Source: Chloroflexota bacterium (lineage in GTDB: Bacteria > Chloroflexota > Anaerolineae > Anaerolineales > Anaerolineaceae). Taken from it: 59,060 nt of DNA. Made by a program: the position numbers and the translations under genes. Under the pieces are notes generated by a model. The model saw nothing but the letters and a program-made list of their open reading frames with translations. It made no database searches and was not told where the DNA came from. Shown piece by piece: positions 37,101-44,217 of the stretch (position 1 is the first letter of the stretch; every line of letters starts with the position of its first letter). The stretch lies in the NCBI GenBank assembly GCA_016838895.1, contig JAEKNU010000023.1, forward strand, positions 1-59,060, given 5' to 3'.

Positions 37101-38156
37101 CAGATGAATGACGAATTCATTATTCTCGGTCAGGACATCTTTTTCCCGTAAATGCAGCAGTGATCTTTCCAAATCCTGATTAGTAAATCGGACTCTTTCT
37201 CTTTGTAGTTGGGCGCTCAAATCCTCAATGGAGCATACCGTTTCTGCTGAAGCCAAACAGGATAAAATCCACTTCTCAAAATCATTGGCTTCATCCCAAA
37301 CAAATTTGAGATTGACAGTACCACGTTCAATGGTTGGGATCAGGATTTTTTCTACATCTTGAGCGTTTATTTCCCAATGATCTTTTTTCTGGCATTCAGA
37401 AAATAGTTCATGGCATACCAATTGGATAAAATAGGGGTGCCCGCTGGTGACATCAAGAATTCGGTTGACGGCATCTTGAGAATACTTCAATACACCATCC
37501 ACTGGTTTGGTAATCAGGTCATGCCCATCTTCTCGATCCAGAAAACTAATCTTCCGGTACAAGGCTTGCTTGAAAAAGCTGGTATAAGCTGCCTGCATGT
37601 TTTCCAATTTTCGCCCGGAAGATCCAATTGAGAAGACAAAATTCAAATTTTTGTATTCCATCATTCGTTTGAGGATAGCCATGAAGGGCAAAGCTAATCC
37701 TTCCTGGGCGTCTGTTGTTTCGAGGGTGTCGAACTCATCAAAGGTCAACAAGATTCTTTTCTCACCTAAATTGGCTTCCACTAAGGGCAGGAAACTGTTT
37801 TCGAAATAGTCAGGATCATCTTCAAATTGCTTTCGATCGGGGTGGGGTAATTCAATACCTTCATTCTTGAGGGCTTTGACCATCTCTCTCGATAGCCACC
37901 ACAGGAAACGGGGAAGCTTGGTGGAAACCCTTCCCTGGAGGTCAATCAGGATGGGCAAATAACGGTTGGGTAAACGTTTGGGAATATGTTTGAGAACTGA
38001 AGTTTTGCCGACCCTTCTTTGGCCGTGTAGCACCAGGATATGGTCGACATATTTTCCAGCTAAACTGTTCTCGATCCACTCAAAAACCCCCTCACGACCA
38101 AAAAACATTTTCTCTTCAACAACCGGTGCACCAGCGATATACGGATTGATATTCAT
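34107..38156 (-). CDS. Transmembrane STAND NTPase with TPRs and an outside Asp-box (sortilin/BNR-like) beta-propeller (1349 aa)
   Basis: 1349 residues. Domains in order: ATPase with Walker A GQRRVGKTS (45-53) and Walker B ILLTFDEFD (135-143); winged-helix region (about 290-380); TPR repeats (about 385-650; QEYYEQGDFEEAVKNFEKAL, RYAESAEAWHEYLLSEPDD); one membrane helix (about 659-682); a Thr/Pro-rich linker; then a beta-propeller of about 620 residues with ten Asp-box-type motifs, for example SFNGGISW, SENGGKDW, TRDGGMTW, SENWGESW, SNTGGNSW and SFDAGETW, of the VPS10/GH74-like type. The basic stretch before the helix puts the ATPase inside and the propeller outside. GAGGGAA precedes the start. 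The plan predicts an outside-in sensor or adhesion/processing machine; ligand and output are unknown. Confidence 0.88.
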   Translation of the reverse strand: MNINPYIAGAPVVEEKMFFGREGVFEWIENSLAGKYVDHILVLHGQRRVGKTSVLKHIPKRLPNRYLPILIDLQGRVSTKLPRFLWWLSREMVKALKNEGIELPHPDRKQFEDDPDYFENSFLPLVEANLGEKRILLTFDEFDTLETTDAQEGLALPFMAILKRMMEYKNLNFVFSIGSSGRKLENMQAAYTSFFKQALYRKISFLDREDGHDLITKPVDGVLKYSQDAVNRILDVTSGHPYFIQLVCHELFSECQKKDHWEINAQDVEKILIPTIERGTVNLKFVWDEANDFEKWILSCLASAETVCSIEDLSAQLQRERVRFTNQDLERSLLHLREKDVLTENNEFVIHLLRMWLKMNRPMEQVREELKEINPIVNRLLEIGQEYYEQGDFEEAVKNFEKALQEDHDNPEARLWLGNSQLGRGDYGKAVTQFEAVLETTADDVVAQKGYCDAYFAMGEDGKNNHKLAEGEFAYLQVLKINPAHKMANQRMAEIHHHRAVMAFSKDLLEALSELEEANEATNDPVYQLMVDEITALMNGESTKGDVLLMWGMQAQRLELWEDARELFKTYQKETGDEQKVSEPILEAMQKINERRTVYLQGRADRMERLGRYAESAEAWHEYLLSEPDDKTLILEKIATLEKLAKENNKGNKSSLSPVLRNSLLGLVFVIVILGIILGTRPNSPLMLAFAEPTNTLVSQAVHSTPTTRPSATPTFVPTTIPLGWSRQNSLSFLERDTITALAINPNDADLILAGTENAGVFRSFNGGISWEPASTGMGSAIITGLTYDPNDPSKLYASSHTGLYVSDNFGDQWDLVYATEIDTFIFDTNSSEIIYMSDNNGFLYGIEKTSNGEGISEKIFGKESPRPGECPIDFLQIGINPYNSDQLIGVSPRYSQCGQGIYLSENGGKDWLPTGITRPDSTAEEGNGILFHPEDPNTFMVVMDYVYRTRDGGMTWDVSLHSPCTLATAPDNPLKLVCLDNWFQKVFISENWGESWIQTYINPNFDDQITSHGGIIQISPNNSDLLYMGGEFNFLKSENNGEQWQEILNGIGTKRINLYFHPLDNSIMYLETFSNSSCPLYQSNSGGKNWELIDDDGFCGLSFSADGETMYRSQPEYWKSSLSQGDIQWNRNRLSRSNDFEGITGFTPNPIDPEKIYISTWYSLFEYDKIEKTLISLTPPEEVGSLSYRNVYVGNESEWYTFCDNTRGMFTKDAGKTWKMCEVEYEDIFSDTGNSIAINSENPDIIYAGTRGKGIYFSNTGGNSWVTTNNGLDNLYVNTIVIDPQNPDILYAGTHQGLYISFDAGETWGAINDGLLGQLIIYTLAFDPHNPDDLYATTPYGLFKLEGR

Positions 38157-38247
38157 TTCTCAAATTCCCTCGGAAAAGCTATTTGTTAACATATTTGTTT
38201 ATTATAAGCGAGCTTGAAGAAAATCATGTTGAAATTCTGATAGTAAG

Positions 38248-38264
38248 CAATTGTGCCATAGATT
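38248..38264. repeat. 17-bp repeat upstream of the large STAND gene (copy 2)
   Basis: Identical to 32680-32696. It lies 92 nt upstream of the start codon at 38156 and may be a shared promoter or operator element. Confidence 0.7.
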
Positions 38265-38420
38265 GGGATATATTGTTATGTTGATTATTTCATATGATCA
38301 CGACGACAATTCATAGTATGAAGACGAGAAGTATATACTGAAGAATCCGTCAACACCATTTCACATCAAAAATATGATAAGCGGAAACCTGTTGATGTGT
38401 CCCAGGTTTCTTTTGATAAA

Positions 38421-38458
38421 TTCACCCTGTAGTTCAATGGTATGAACTGCAGGGTGAA
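38421..38458. terminator. Long hairpin downstream of the decayed gene
   Basis: A 16-bp stem (TTCACCCTGTAGTTCA at 38421-38436 with its complement at 38443-38458, one wobble pair, 6-nt loop) lies downstream of the minus-strand pseudogene. The T-tract is weak, so it is a terminator or another structured element. Confidence 0.5.
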
Positions 38459-38509
38459 AAATCATTTTAAGGAGGATTGTTCCTGAATTTGATTATGGCA
38501 TGGTTGTCA

Positions 38510-39327
38510 TTATGCAATAATCGATACCATTTCAAATATTTTCATTGCCAACGGTTGATCCCCTTTGATGAGTGCCTGTTCTTTCGCCTGTTGTGCACTA
38601 ATGCCACGGGTGAACAATTGCCAGGCAATATCCTCATCCATGATCACTTCAGCATCTGGCTGATCAGGTGCGCCAGTGTAAAGTGTCCATTGCATGTTCT
38701 CAAACACAATGGATCAACGCCCCGCGATCGAGAGGGTAACAGATGTATTTTCATCTGCAGAAACATCATGATATGCCCATGGAAATGCGTACATAAAGGA
38801 TTCCAAAACAGGCGCAAAGTGGCGCGGCTGCTTTGGACATGGTTTGTTTACGGTATCCCGAATATGTTGTTGATGGTGCCAACGTTCGGTGTATTCCCGG
38901 GCGATATCCAGCCAGACTGGCGCTGGTTCAGGGCTGGCCCAATCGACGGGTGCGCCCATGGCAAATGAGTCCAGCTCCTGAAAATAGGTGCTCATTTGAA
39001 GTCCGACGACATCCATTAAATCAATCATCAGACAGGGCTGATGCGATCTGCGGCAAAGCCCCATTTTTCATTCCAATCATTAACAAATTGTACTAATTCA
39101 TCCCAGCTATTGATAGATGCGCTTGGAATATGGCCATCCCGGCGCCTTGAAAGGTTTCCGATATCACCACCCAGCAGATGCAGGGCTACGTCTTTTACGG
39201 GCCAATTCTGGCAAATGGTAGGTTTTCGCCAATCATCCGGGGTTAGGTTTTTTAAAAGAAGGATTAGTTCTTGATGAATTTCTAGGTAAAGGTTAGGTAC
39301 AATAACAGGTTGGAGTGTTTTTAACAT
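38510..39327 (-). pseudogene. Decayed maleylpyruvate-isomerase-like (DinB-fold) protein gene
   Basis: Three consecutive minus-strand pieces form one protein of the maleylpyruvate isomerase / mycothiol-dependent N-terminal family. Piece one (39327-39028) has the opening helix region TPDDWRKPTICQNWPVKDVALHLLGGDIG with the usual H residue. A frameshift near 39030-39045 changes frame in the middle (NEKWGFAADRISP to LMIDLMDVVGLQM). Piece two holds the metal-site helix (YTERWHHQQHIRDTV), then an in-frame TGA at 38714-38716 interrupts ...LSIAGR-stop-SIVFENMQWTLYTG, where the protein plainly continues to 38510. Either a real pseudogene or two sequence errors. In intact members the role is thiol-dependent isomerisation or an unknown DinB-type activity. 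Confidence 0.8.
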
Positions 39328-39956
39328 GATATACGCTCCAATTAATGATTATTTACTATTATCAATGATACGGGCAACACTCTTTGAGTTGTGCTATTAG
39401 GTTTTGGTTGTAAATATTCTTGTTGGAAAAAAACTGGATGAGTGCACAATGTGCTTTGCTAATTTGATGTAGTGTATTGATGACTTTGAACATCGTGGAT
39501 ATCAGACCTGTCTATTGATATAATCACTGGGCTGCATTTTTATTATGAGACCATTTGCACTAGAATAAATTCTCCATTCTAGATCATCCGTTTAGCAAGT
39601 GATCTTAAATCAACCTGTGCGCATAAACAGCTCGTCCAACTAATTAAACACCAATTGTCCGTCTCGAGAGAAATTGCCTAATAAACAATGTTCATCAATA
39701 CCCAGATAATCACTGGGGCAATCACGTAATTGGCAATCCGCTGGCTGCAAGGGTCTACTGGATAGACCGCAGAGGATATCGCTGTGATGGCCTATCAAGT
39801 TGTCGCAAAAGGGGTGACCTGGAAGTAAGCAGCCAGAATATTCCAGATAACATCGTATGCATTAATATATACTGATTGTTGTTCAGGCAAATGTTACAAA
39901 AAATGGGGAAAGAGACCAAGTTTGTATTCCGGATAATTTGCATCTATAATTAAATT
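39328..39956. other. 629-nt region without a recognisable gene
   Basis: Stop codons occur in all frames and short open frames show no family likeness. A small hairpin (GGTCTA/TAGACC near 39747-39763) is present. The only clear signal is the promoter at its right end, 39922-39950. Confidence 0.6.
39922..39950 (+). promoter_or_regulatory. Promoter with -10 ending 6 nt before the GH5-like start (leaderless)
   Basis: TTGTAT at 39922-39927 and TATAAT at 39945-39950 are 17 nt apart. The ATG at 39957 is 6 nt past the -10, so the transcript should start at or very near the A of ATG. No ribosome site is seen. Confidence 0.65.
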
Positions 39957-41294
39957 ATGTCAAGAAACAATCGCATGTTTACACGCGGATTCATTTCTAT
40001 GATTTTGATTTTTACCACGCTGGCATGCAGCCAGGTTGGAAACTCCGAGACCCCTGAAAATGAGGTTGTATCAAACGATGAGAGCACCTCAAATGTTGCT
40101 GGTGAAGCTCCCCGACAATATCCCACACTTGAACCTGGTTCAGATTTTGATAAATTTTCCTTATGGACCAATGGCACACAGTTGCGTGGCGCAAACACCT
40201 GGCAGCGCCTTGTAGATCCGCAATATGATGACGATGATTTTTTAGGCGATGGATACATTGGCCCGCCATATACACAGGATGATTTTAATGGCCTGGCAGC
40301 ATTGGGGGCAAATTATGTCAATTTATCACATCCCGGAATATTTACAGAACGCCCTCCCTATGTGCTGGATGAGAAGGCTCAGGCGAATTTAGATGCGATG
40401 ATTGCCATGGCAGCCGAAGCGGATTTGTTCGTGGTAATTTCATTCCGTACCGGCCCAGGACGAAATGATTTCACCTTTTATCGGGATGACGATTGGTTTG
40501 ACAGCGATGATCTCATTGAGAATGTCTGGTATGAGGCTGATGCGCAGCAAGCCTGGGTGGAAATGTGGCGCTATACTGCTGAGCGCTACCGTGATCATGC
40601 GGTTGTGGTTGGCTATGATTTAATGTGTGAACCCAATGCTGTGGAAATTCTGGATGAATGGGAGCATGATCAATTTTATGCAGACTATGGGAATACGATT
40701 TCTGATTGGAACAGATGGTATCCACAGATTGTAAATGCCATCCGTGAAGTTGATACGCAGACCCCCATTCTGGTTGGCGGGGAAGGATACAGCGCTCTGG
40801 ATTGGCTGCCTTACCTCAACATTATGGATGATCCCCGAATGGTTTATGCATTTCATCAATATGCACCGCATATGTATACACATCAGGAGCCACCATTTTT
40901 AACGCATACGTATCCCGGCAAATTTGACGCGGACTATGACGGACAGAAAGATATTGTCGATCAAGACTGGCTGGCAGATTATCTATCCATTGTGACGGAT
41001 TTATCTGATCAACATGGGATTGTTATGGCTGTCAATGAGTATGGCGTGGTGCGCTGGGAACCAGGTGCGGTGGAATTCATGGTTGACGAGATGTCCATTT
41101 TTGAGGAGCTGGGATTGAACTATGCCTTATGGGTCTGGGACCCGGATTGGCCGCCCTGGAATGAAGGGGTGAATGGGTTTAATTTCAGGTATGGGGAGAA
41201 CCCGTCAAACACAGAAGAAACGCCCAATGAATTTCAGGATGTGATTGTGGAATTTTGGGCACGGAATGAGGTTAGGCCGTCTGATTTTAATTGA
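39957..41294 (+). CDS. Glycoside hydrolase family 5-like secreted lipoprotein
   Basis: 445 residues. The signal ends TTLAC with C24 as lipobox cysteine, then an acidic Ser/Glu linker to about residue 60. The barrel has GTQLRGANTWQRL, the acid/base segment VVGYDLMCEPNAV, FHQYAPHMYTH with a catalytic-site histidine and AVNEYGVVRWEP with the likely nucleophile Glu, as in GH5 cellulase-type hydrolases. The usual Asn before the acid/base Glu (NEP) is Cys here (CEP), an unusual change. It probably degrades a glucan or mannan outside the cell. The gene is convergent with the mannosyltransferase gene. Confidence 0.85.
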   Translation: MSRNNRMFTRGFISMILIFTTLACSQVGNSETPENEVVSNDESTSNVAGEAPRQYPTLEPGSDFDKFSLWTNGTQLRGANTWQRLVDPQYDDDDFLGDGYIGPPYTQDDFNGLAALGANYVNLSHPGIFTERPPYVLDEKAQANLDAMIAMAAEADLFVVISFRTGPGRNDFTFYRDDDWFDSDDLIENVWYEADAQQAWVEMWRYTAERYRDHAVVVGYDLMCEPNAVEILDEWEHDQFYADYGNTISDWNRWYPQIVNAIREVDTQTPILVGGEGYSALDWLPYLNIMDDPRMVYAFHQYAPHMYTHQEPPFLTHTYPGKFDADYDGQKDIVDQDWLADYLSIVTDLSDQHGIVMAVNEYGVVRWEPGAVEFMVDEMSIFEELGLNYALWVWDPDWPPWNEGVNGFNFRYGENPSNTEETPNEFQDVIVEFWARNEVRPSDFN

Positions 41295-41322
41295 TACAGA
41301 TAATTGATAGGATTCAGTAACC

Positions 41323-42588
41323 CTACCCCGCAAAAAAGTCAAAGCTAAAAACTGCTGCCAGCACACCCATTAGCAGAATACAGGCCAAGGTCCAGGCGCG
41401 GTCAAAGACGAAATGCTTTCCCCAGCGGGCAGGCAGCAGGAAAATCACCGGCGCACCCATTACATAGCGGTGCATGCCTTGTACTGCACCAGTGGTTAAT
41501 GAAAAGAGGATCAATGCCAGGCTGTATAAGGCCAGGGCCGGGTAGCGTTTAAGCAGGGTGAGGCCAGCACCAACGCCAAAGAGTATCCCAACGATTTCCA
41601 ATAAATAATATGCCCGACTTTGCAAATTTTCGCCTGTCAGTGCTGGAAGTACAACATATTGAATATCATGCCAGGTGCGCCCTATATCCAATAAATGGCG
41701 ACCAAAAAACAAGTCTTCAACAATATGAAATGGATGACCCAAAAACACATTCCAAAGCGCATAAGAGACCAAAGGACTGAGCACCAGTACTCCCCGACCG
41801 ATCCCTCGCCAGGATGGCTGGCGGATGAGCTGCGTCAGATTTCCGTTTCTCCACCAATACCAGAACATGGGCAAAAGTAATAATGCACCCGAAGCGCGAG
41901 TCCAGGTTGCAGCGGCAGCCAGCAGGGCAGCGCCTATCCATTTTTGACGGCGTGCCAGAGCTAATGCCCCAAAGGACAAACCCAAAAACAATCCCTCTGT
42001 GTATACCTGTGCCAGGAACATGCTCGCCGGCCAAATCAATAGATAAAATGCTGCTCTCAATCCCCCGGATTCTTCCAGATCATCGCGTGCCAGATCGTAT
42101 AGTGCTGTCATGGCAGCCAAAGTGCCCAGCAGAGAGACTATTATGCCAGCCAATGCTGCCGTGGTACGTGGAGTAAACCCCAGCAAGCCTAACGGCCAAC
42201 TGCTGGCGCGAATCAGTAATGGGTAGAAAGGAAAAAATGCGTGATTCATTGAGATCCAACCGGGCTGCTGTCCTTTTGTAGCGACCAAAGGAGTAGACCA
42301 TGTATACGTCTCTGGAATGGCTCTCATCGCAGGATCATCATATCCATTCATTGCAATGGAGAGGTAGTACTCCGAATCCCAGGCAACATGCTGATTGATA
42401 AAGGCTTCACCCAAATTGGCGTAGCTGCTTTGGTCGGGAGCAACTGTTGTGCTGGGCGTCCAGGAAAGGGCATAATCCGGTCCCTGAGGGACCAATCGCC
42501 AACTGACATAAATTTGGTAACCGCTGAGGATGACAACCCAGGCTAACCATAAGAAGAAAATTGAACGAAAATTAAATGAATGTTTCAT
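41323..42588 (-). CDS. PIG-V-like/GT-C mannosyltransferase
   Basis: About 421 residues from ATG 42588 (the frame extends to a TTG at 42648 with GGA five nt upstream, so the start is uncertain). About ten membrane helices. The first outer loop holds VAWDSEYYLSIAMNGYDDPAM, the DxxxYxxIAxxGY pattern of PIG-V/GPI-type mannosyltransferases, which use a polyprenyl-phosphate sugar. AQVYTEGLFLGLSFGALALARRQ also fits. The acceptor is unknown: a lipid or envelope glycan. Neighbours (GH5, PAP2) support a glycan theme. Confidence 0.83.
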   Translation of the reverse strand: MKHSFNFRSIFFLWLAWVVILSGYQIYVSWRLVPQGPDYALSWTPSTTVAPDQSSYANLGEAFINQHVAWDSEYYLSIAMNGYDDPAMRAIPETYTWSTPLVATKGQQPGWISMNHAFFPFYPLLIRASSWPLGLLGFTPRTTAALAGIIVSLLGTLAAMTALYDLARDDLEESGGLRAAFYLLIWPASMFLAQVYTEGLFLGLSFGALALARRQKWIGAALLAAAATWTRASGALLLLPMFWYWWRNGNLTQLIRQPSWRGIGRGVLVLSPLVSYALWNVFLGHPFHIVEDLFFGRHLLDIGRTWHDIQYVVLPALTGENLQSRAYYLLEIVGILFGVGAGLTLLKRYPALALYSLALILFSLTTGAVQGMHRYVMGAPVIFLLPARWGKHFVFDRAWTLACILLMGVLAAVFSFDFFAG

Positions 42589-42789
42589 CAGCCAATCCGA
42601 TATTGATAATATTATTTTTTGATATGCAAAATGATTCAAGATTTCCAAATATTATGGCATGGAATTAAGAAAACTGTGTAATCGTTTATGCAGGAAAGCA
42701 AATAGCTACCAATCTGAGTAGATCAATGATTGATATTACATATGAGTTTGCAGATGAAAATGATTCGGAAAACAGGGAGTATAAAACGG

Positions 42790-43488
42790 CTAGGGCACCA
42801 TGATTAAAAAGTAAGCAATGAGCAGTACGATTGCGCCGCTCAACAAGCCGGCCAATACATCCAGAAGATAATGTTGCTTTGTGTAGAGCGTGGATACAGC
42901 GATCAAGACACCCCATATCAGGGTAATGAATCCCATGGCTGCATTACCAGACATATAGTTTACCGCAACAACCGGAACAGATAGACCTACGTGCATGCTT
43001 GGGAAATTACCGTATGGCCTACTGGTTTTTTGGAATAAATGGAGCATCTTTCCGGACAGGTTGTTCGTACTGAGATTTTCGACCCGCTCAATTTTACTTG
43101 GCAATATGGCATGGATCAGACTAGAACCCAAACTGATGGTCGCGAAGCTGGCTAACATCCAATAAAAGAGTTGCGGGTCCGAGAGTACAAAAAAGGGTTG
43201 AACAACAAAAAAATAGGTGGAAAAATAAATAATGGCAAATTGGGGGATGAAGGGGAATCGTTTATCCAGGTCGGTGCCCATATCTATTCTGCGGTTTATG
43301 TCTACCTGGCGGCGATTAACAACAAAAAAAATGGTCAACCAGCCTACTAATGTGAGTGCTAGAATGCCAAGCCGATAAGTGAGAGAAAGTGTTTCGTCCA
43401 ATAGTACTCCAGTTTGTTTTATGGTCCGGGGAAATATAAGCAAACCAGATGAGGACATTCTCAGACAAGCTCTTATATAAAACCACAT
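42790..43488 (-). CDS. PAP2 superfamily membrane phosphatase
   Basis: 232 residues, six hydrophobic segments. The phosphatase core is present: FPSMHVGLSVP (the PSxH motif) and STLYTKQHYLLDVLAG (SxxxxxxHxxxD-type), as in type-2 phosphatidic acid phosphatases and inositol-phosphorylceramide synthase-like proteins. It probably dephosphorylates a lipid pyrophosphate or phosphate, for example undecaprenyl pyrophosphate, outside the membrane. ATG 43488 sits 8 nt after TATACT, a possible near-leaderless start; ATG 43458 is an alternative. The KxxxxxxRP motif before PSMH is visible as KTSRPYGNFPSMH. Confidence 0.85.
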   Translation of the reverse strand: MWFYIRACLRMSSSGLLIFPRTIKQTGVLLDETLSLTYRLGILALTLVGWLTIFFVVNRRQVDINRRIDMGTDLDKRFPFIPQFAIIYFSTYFFVVQPFFVLSDPQLFYWMLASFATISLGSSLIHAILPSKIERVENLSTNNLSGKMLHLFQKTSRPYGNFPSMHVGLSVPVVAVNYMSGNAAMGFITLIWGVLIAVSTLYTKQHYLLDVLAGLLSGAIVLLIAYFLIMVP

Positions 43489-43640
43489 TGAGAAAAAGTA
43501 TAGGCGAGATGAGGTTTCAGGTCAAGACGATTTGTTTACAGTTGCATTGCAAAAGGGAGGGAATGTAATGTCAGCCCACCTGATCTTTAGTCTGGCAGTA
43601 AACAGTCACATTGACCGGGATGTCAATCTCATTGAGCTGT

Positions 43641-43646
43641 TATACT
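43641..43646 (+). promoter_or_regulatory. Extended -10 box; predicted leaderless start of the release-factor-like gene
   Basis: TGTTATACT (TATACT at 43641-43646 with TG upstream) ends 6 nt before ATG 43653. No ribosome site precedes this ATG. Confidence 0.55.
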
Positions 43647-43652
43647 TGCCGT

Positions 43653-44078
43653 ATGATTGAGATTGCAGCATGGCTAACGATAGATGAAAACGAAATCCGT
43701 TATGAATTTGTACGCGCTTCAGGTCCGGGTGGGCAGAATGTAAATAAGGTTGCCACATCAGTGCAGTTGCGCTTTGATGTGCGCAATTCTGCTTCCCTTC
43801 CGATAACCATTAAGGAACGCCTGATGAAATTAGCAGGCAGCCGGATGACAACTGAAGGGGTACTGGTACTGGATGGTCGGCGATTTCGTACGCAGGAACA
43901 AAATCGATATGATGTAACCCAGCGTTTAATTTCACTGATTAAACGCGCATTGGAAAAACCGAAGCCTCGCCGGGCAACCCGGCCGACTTTGTCCTCGAAA
44001 ATAGCCAGGGTGGATAACAAAAAGCGCCGCGGCGCAATCAAGCGAACACGTAAAATCACCTCAAAAGATTGGGAGTAG
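43653..44078 (+). CDS. arfB: Peptidyl-tRNA hydrolase ArfB-like (YaeJ) release factor
   Basis: 141 residues from ATG 43653 (the frame is open to 43611). The catalytic RASGPGGQNVNKVATSVQLRFD has GGQ at 26-28, and a basic tail (KKRRGAIKRTRKITSKD) enters the mRNA channel of stalled ribosomes in ArfB. Codon-recognition domains of RF1/RF2 are absent, so it rescues stalled ribosomes without needing a stop codon. Position and length match ArfB. Confidence 0.9.
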   Translation: MIEIAAWLTIDENEIRYEFVRASGPGGQNVNKVATSVQLRFDVRNSASLPITIKERLMKLAGSRMTTEGVLVLDGRRFRTQEQNRYDVTQRLISLIKRALEKPKPRRATRPTLSSKIARVDNKKRRGAIKRTRKITSKDWE

Positions 44079-44217
44079 GAAAGCATATCTGTGATTGAAG
44101 CACATGATCAGATATACATTCTTGAACCATTAAAGGTATACTCCATACAAGGGAATAATTTTACTGATTTAATTCCGATGAAGTAGTAGAACTCACTTGT
44201 AAATAAAGGACAAACGA

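Larger units (their letters stand above)
38157..38509. other. 353-nt intergenic region with hairpins and a repeat
   Basis: No gene. It holds the second 17-bp repeat copy (38248-38264), a GAAACCTG/CAGGTTTC hairpin at 38384-38410 followed by TTTT on the plus strand, and the long hairpin at 38421-38458 just downstream of the decayed minus-strand gene. Confidence 0.6.

Noticed and set aside
38248..38264. A sigma-54 promoter from the TGGCAC in the 17-bp repeat
   Set aside because: The downstream TTGC element is absent or wrongly spaced in both copies.
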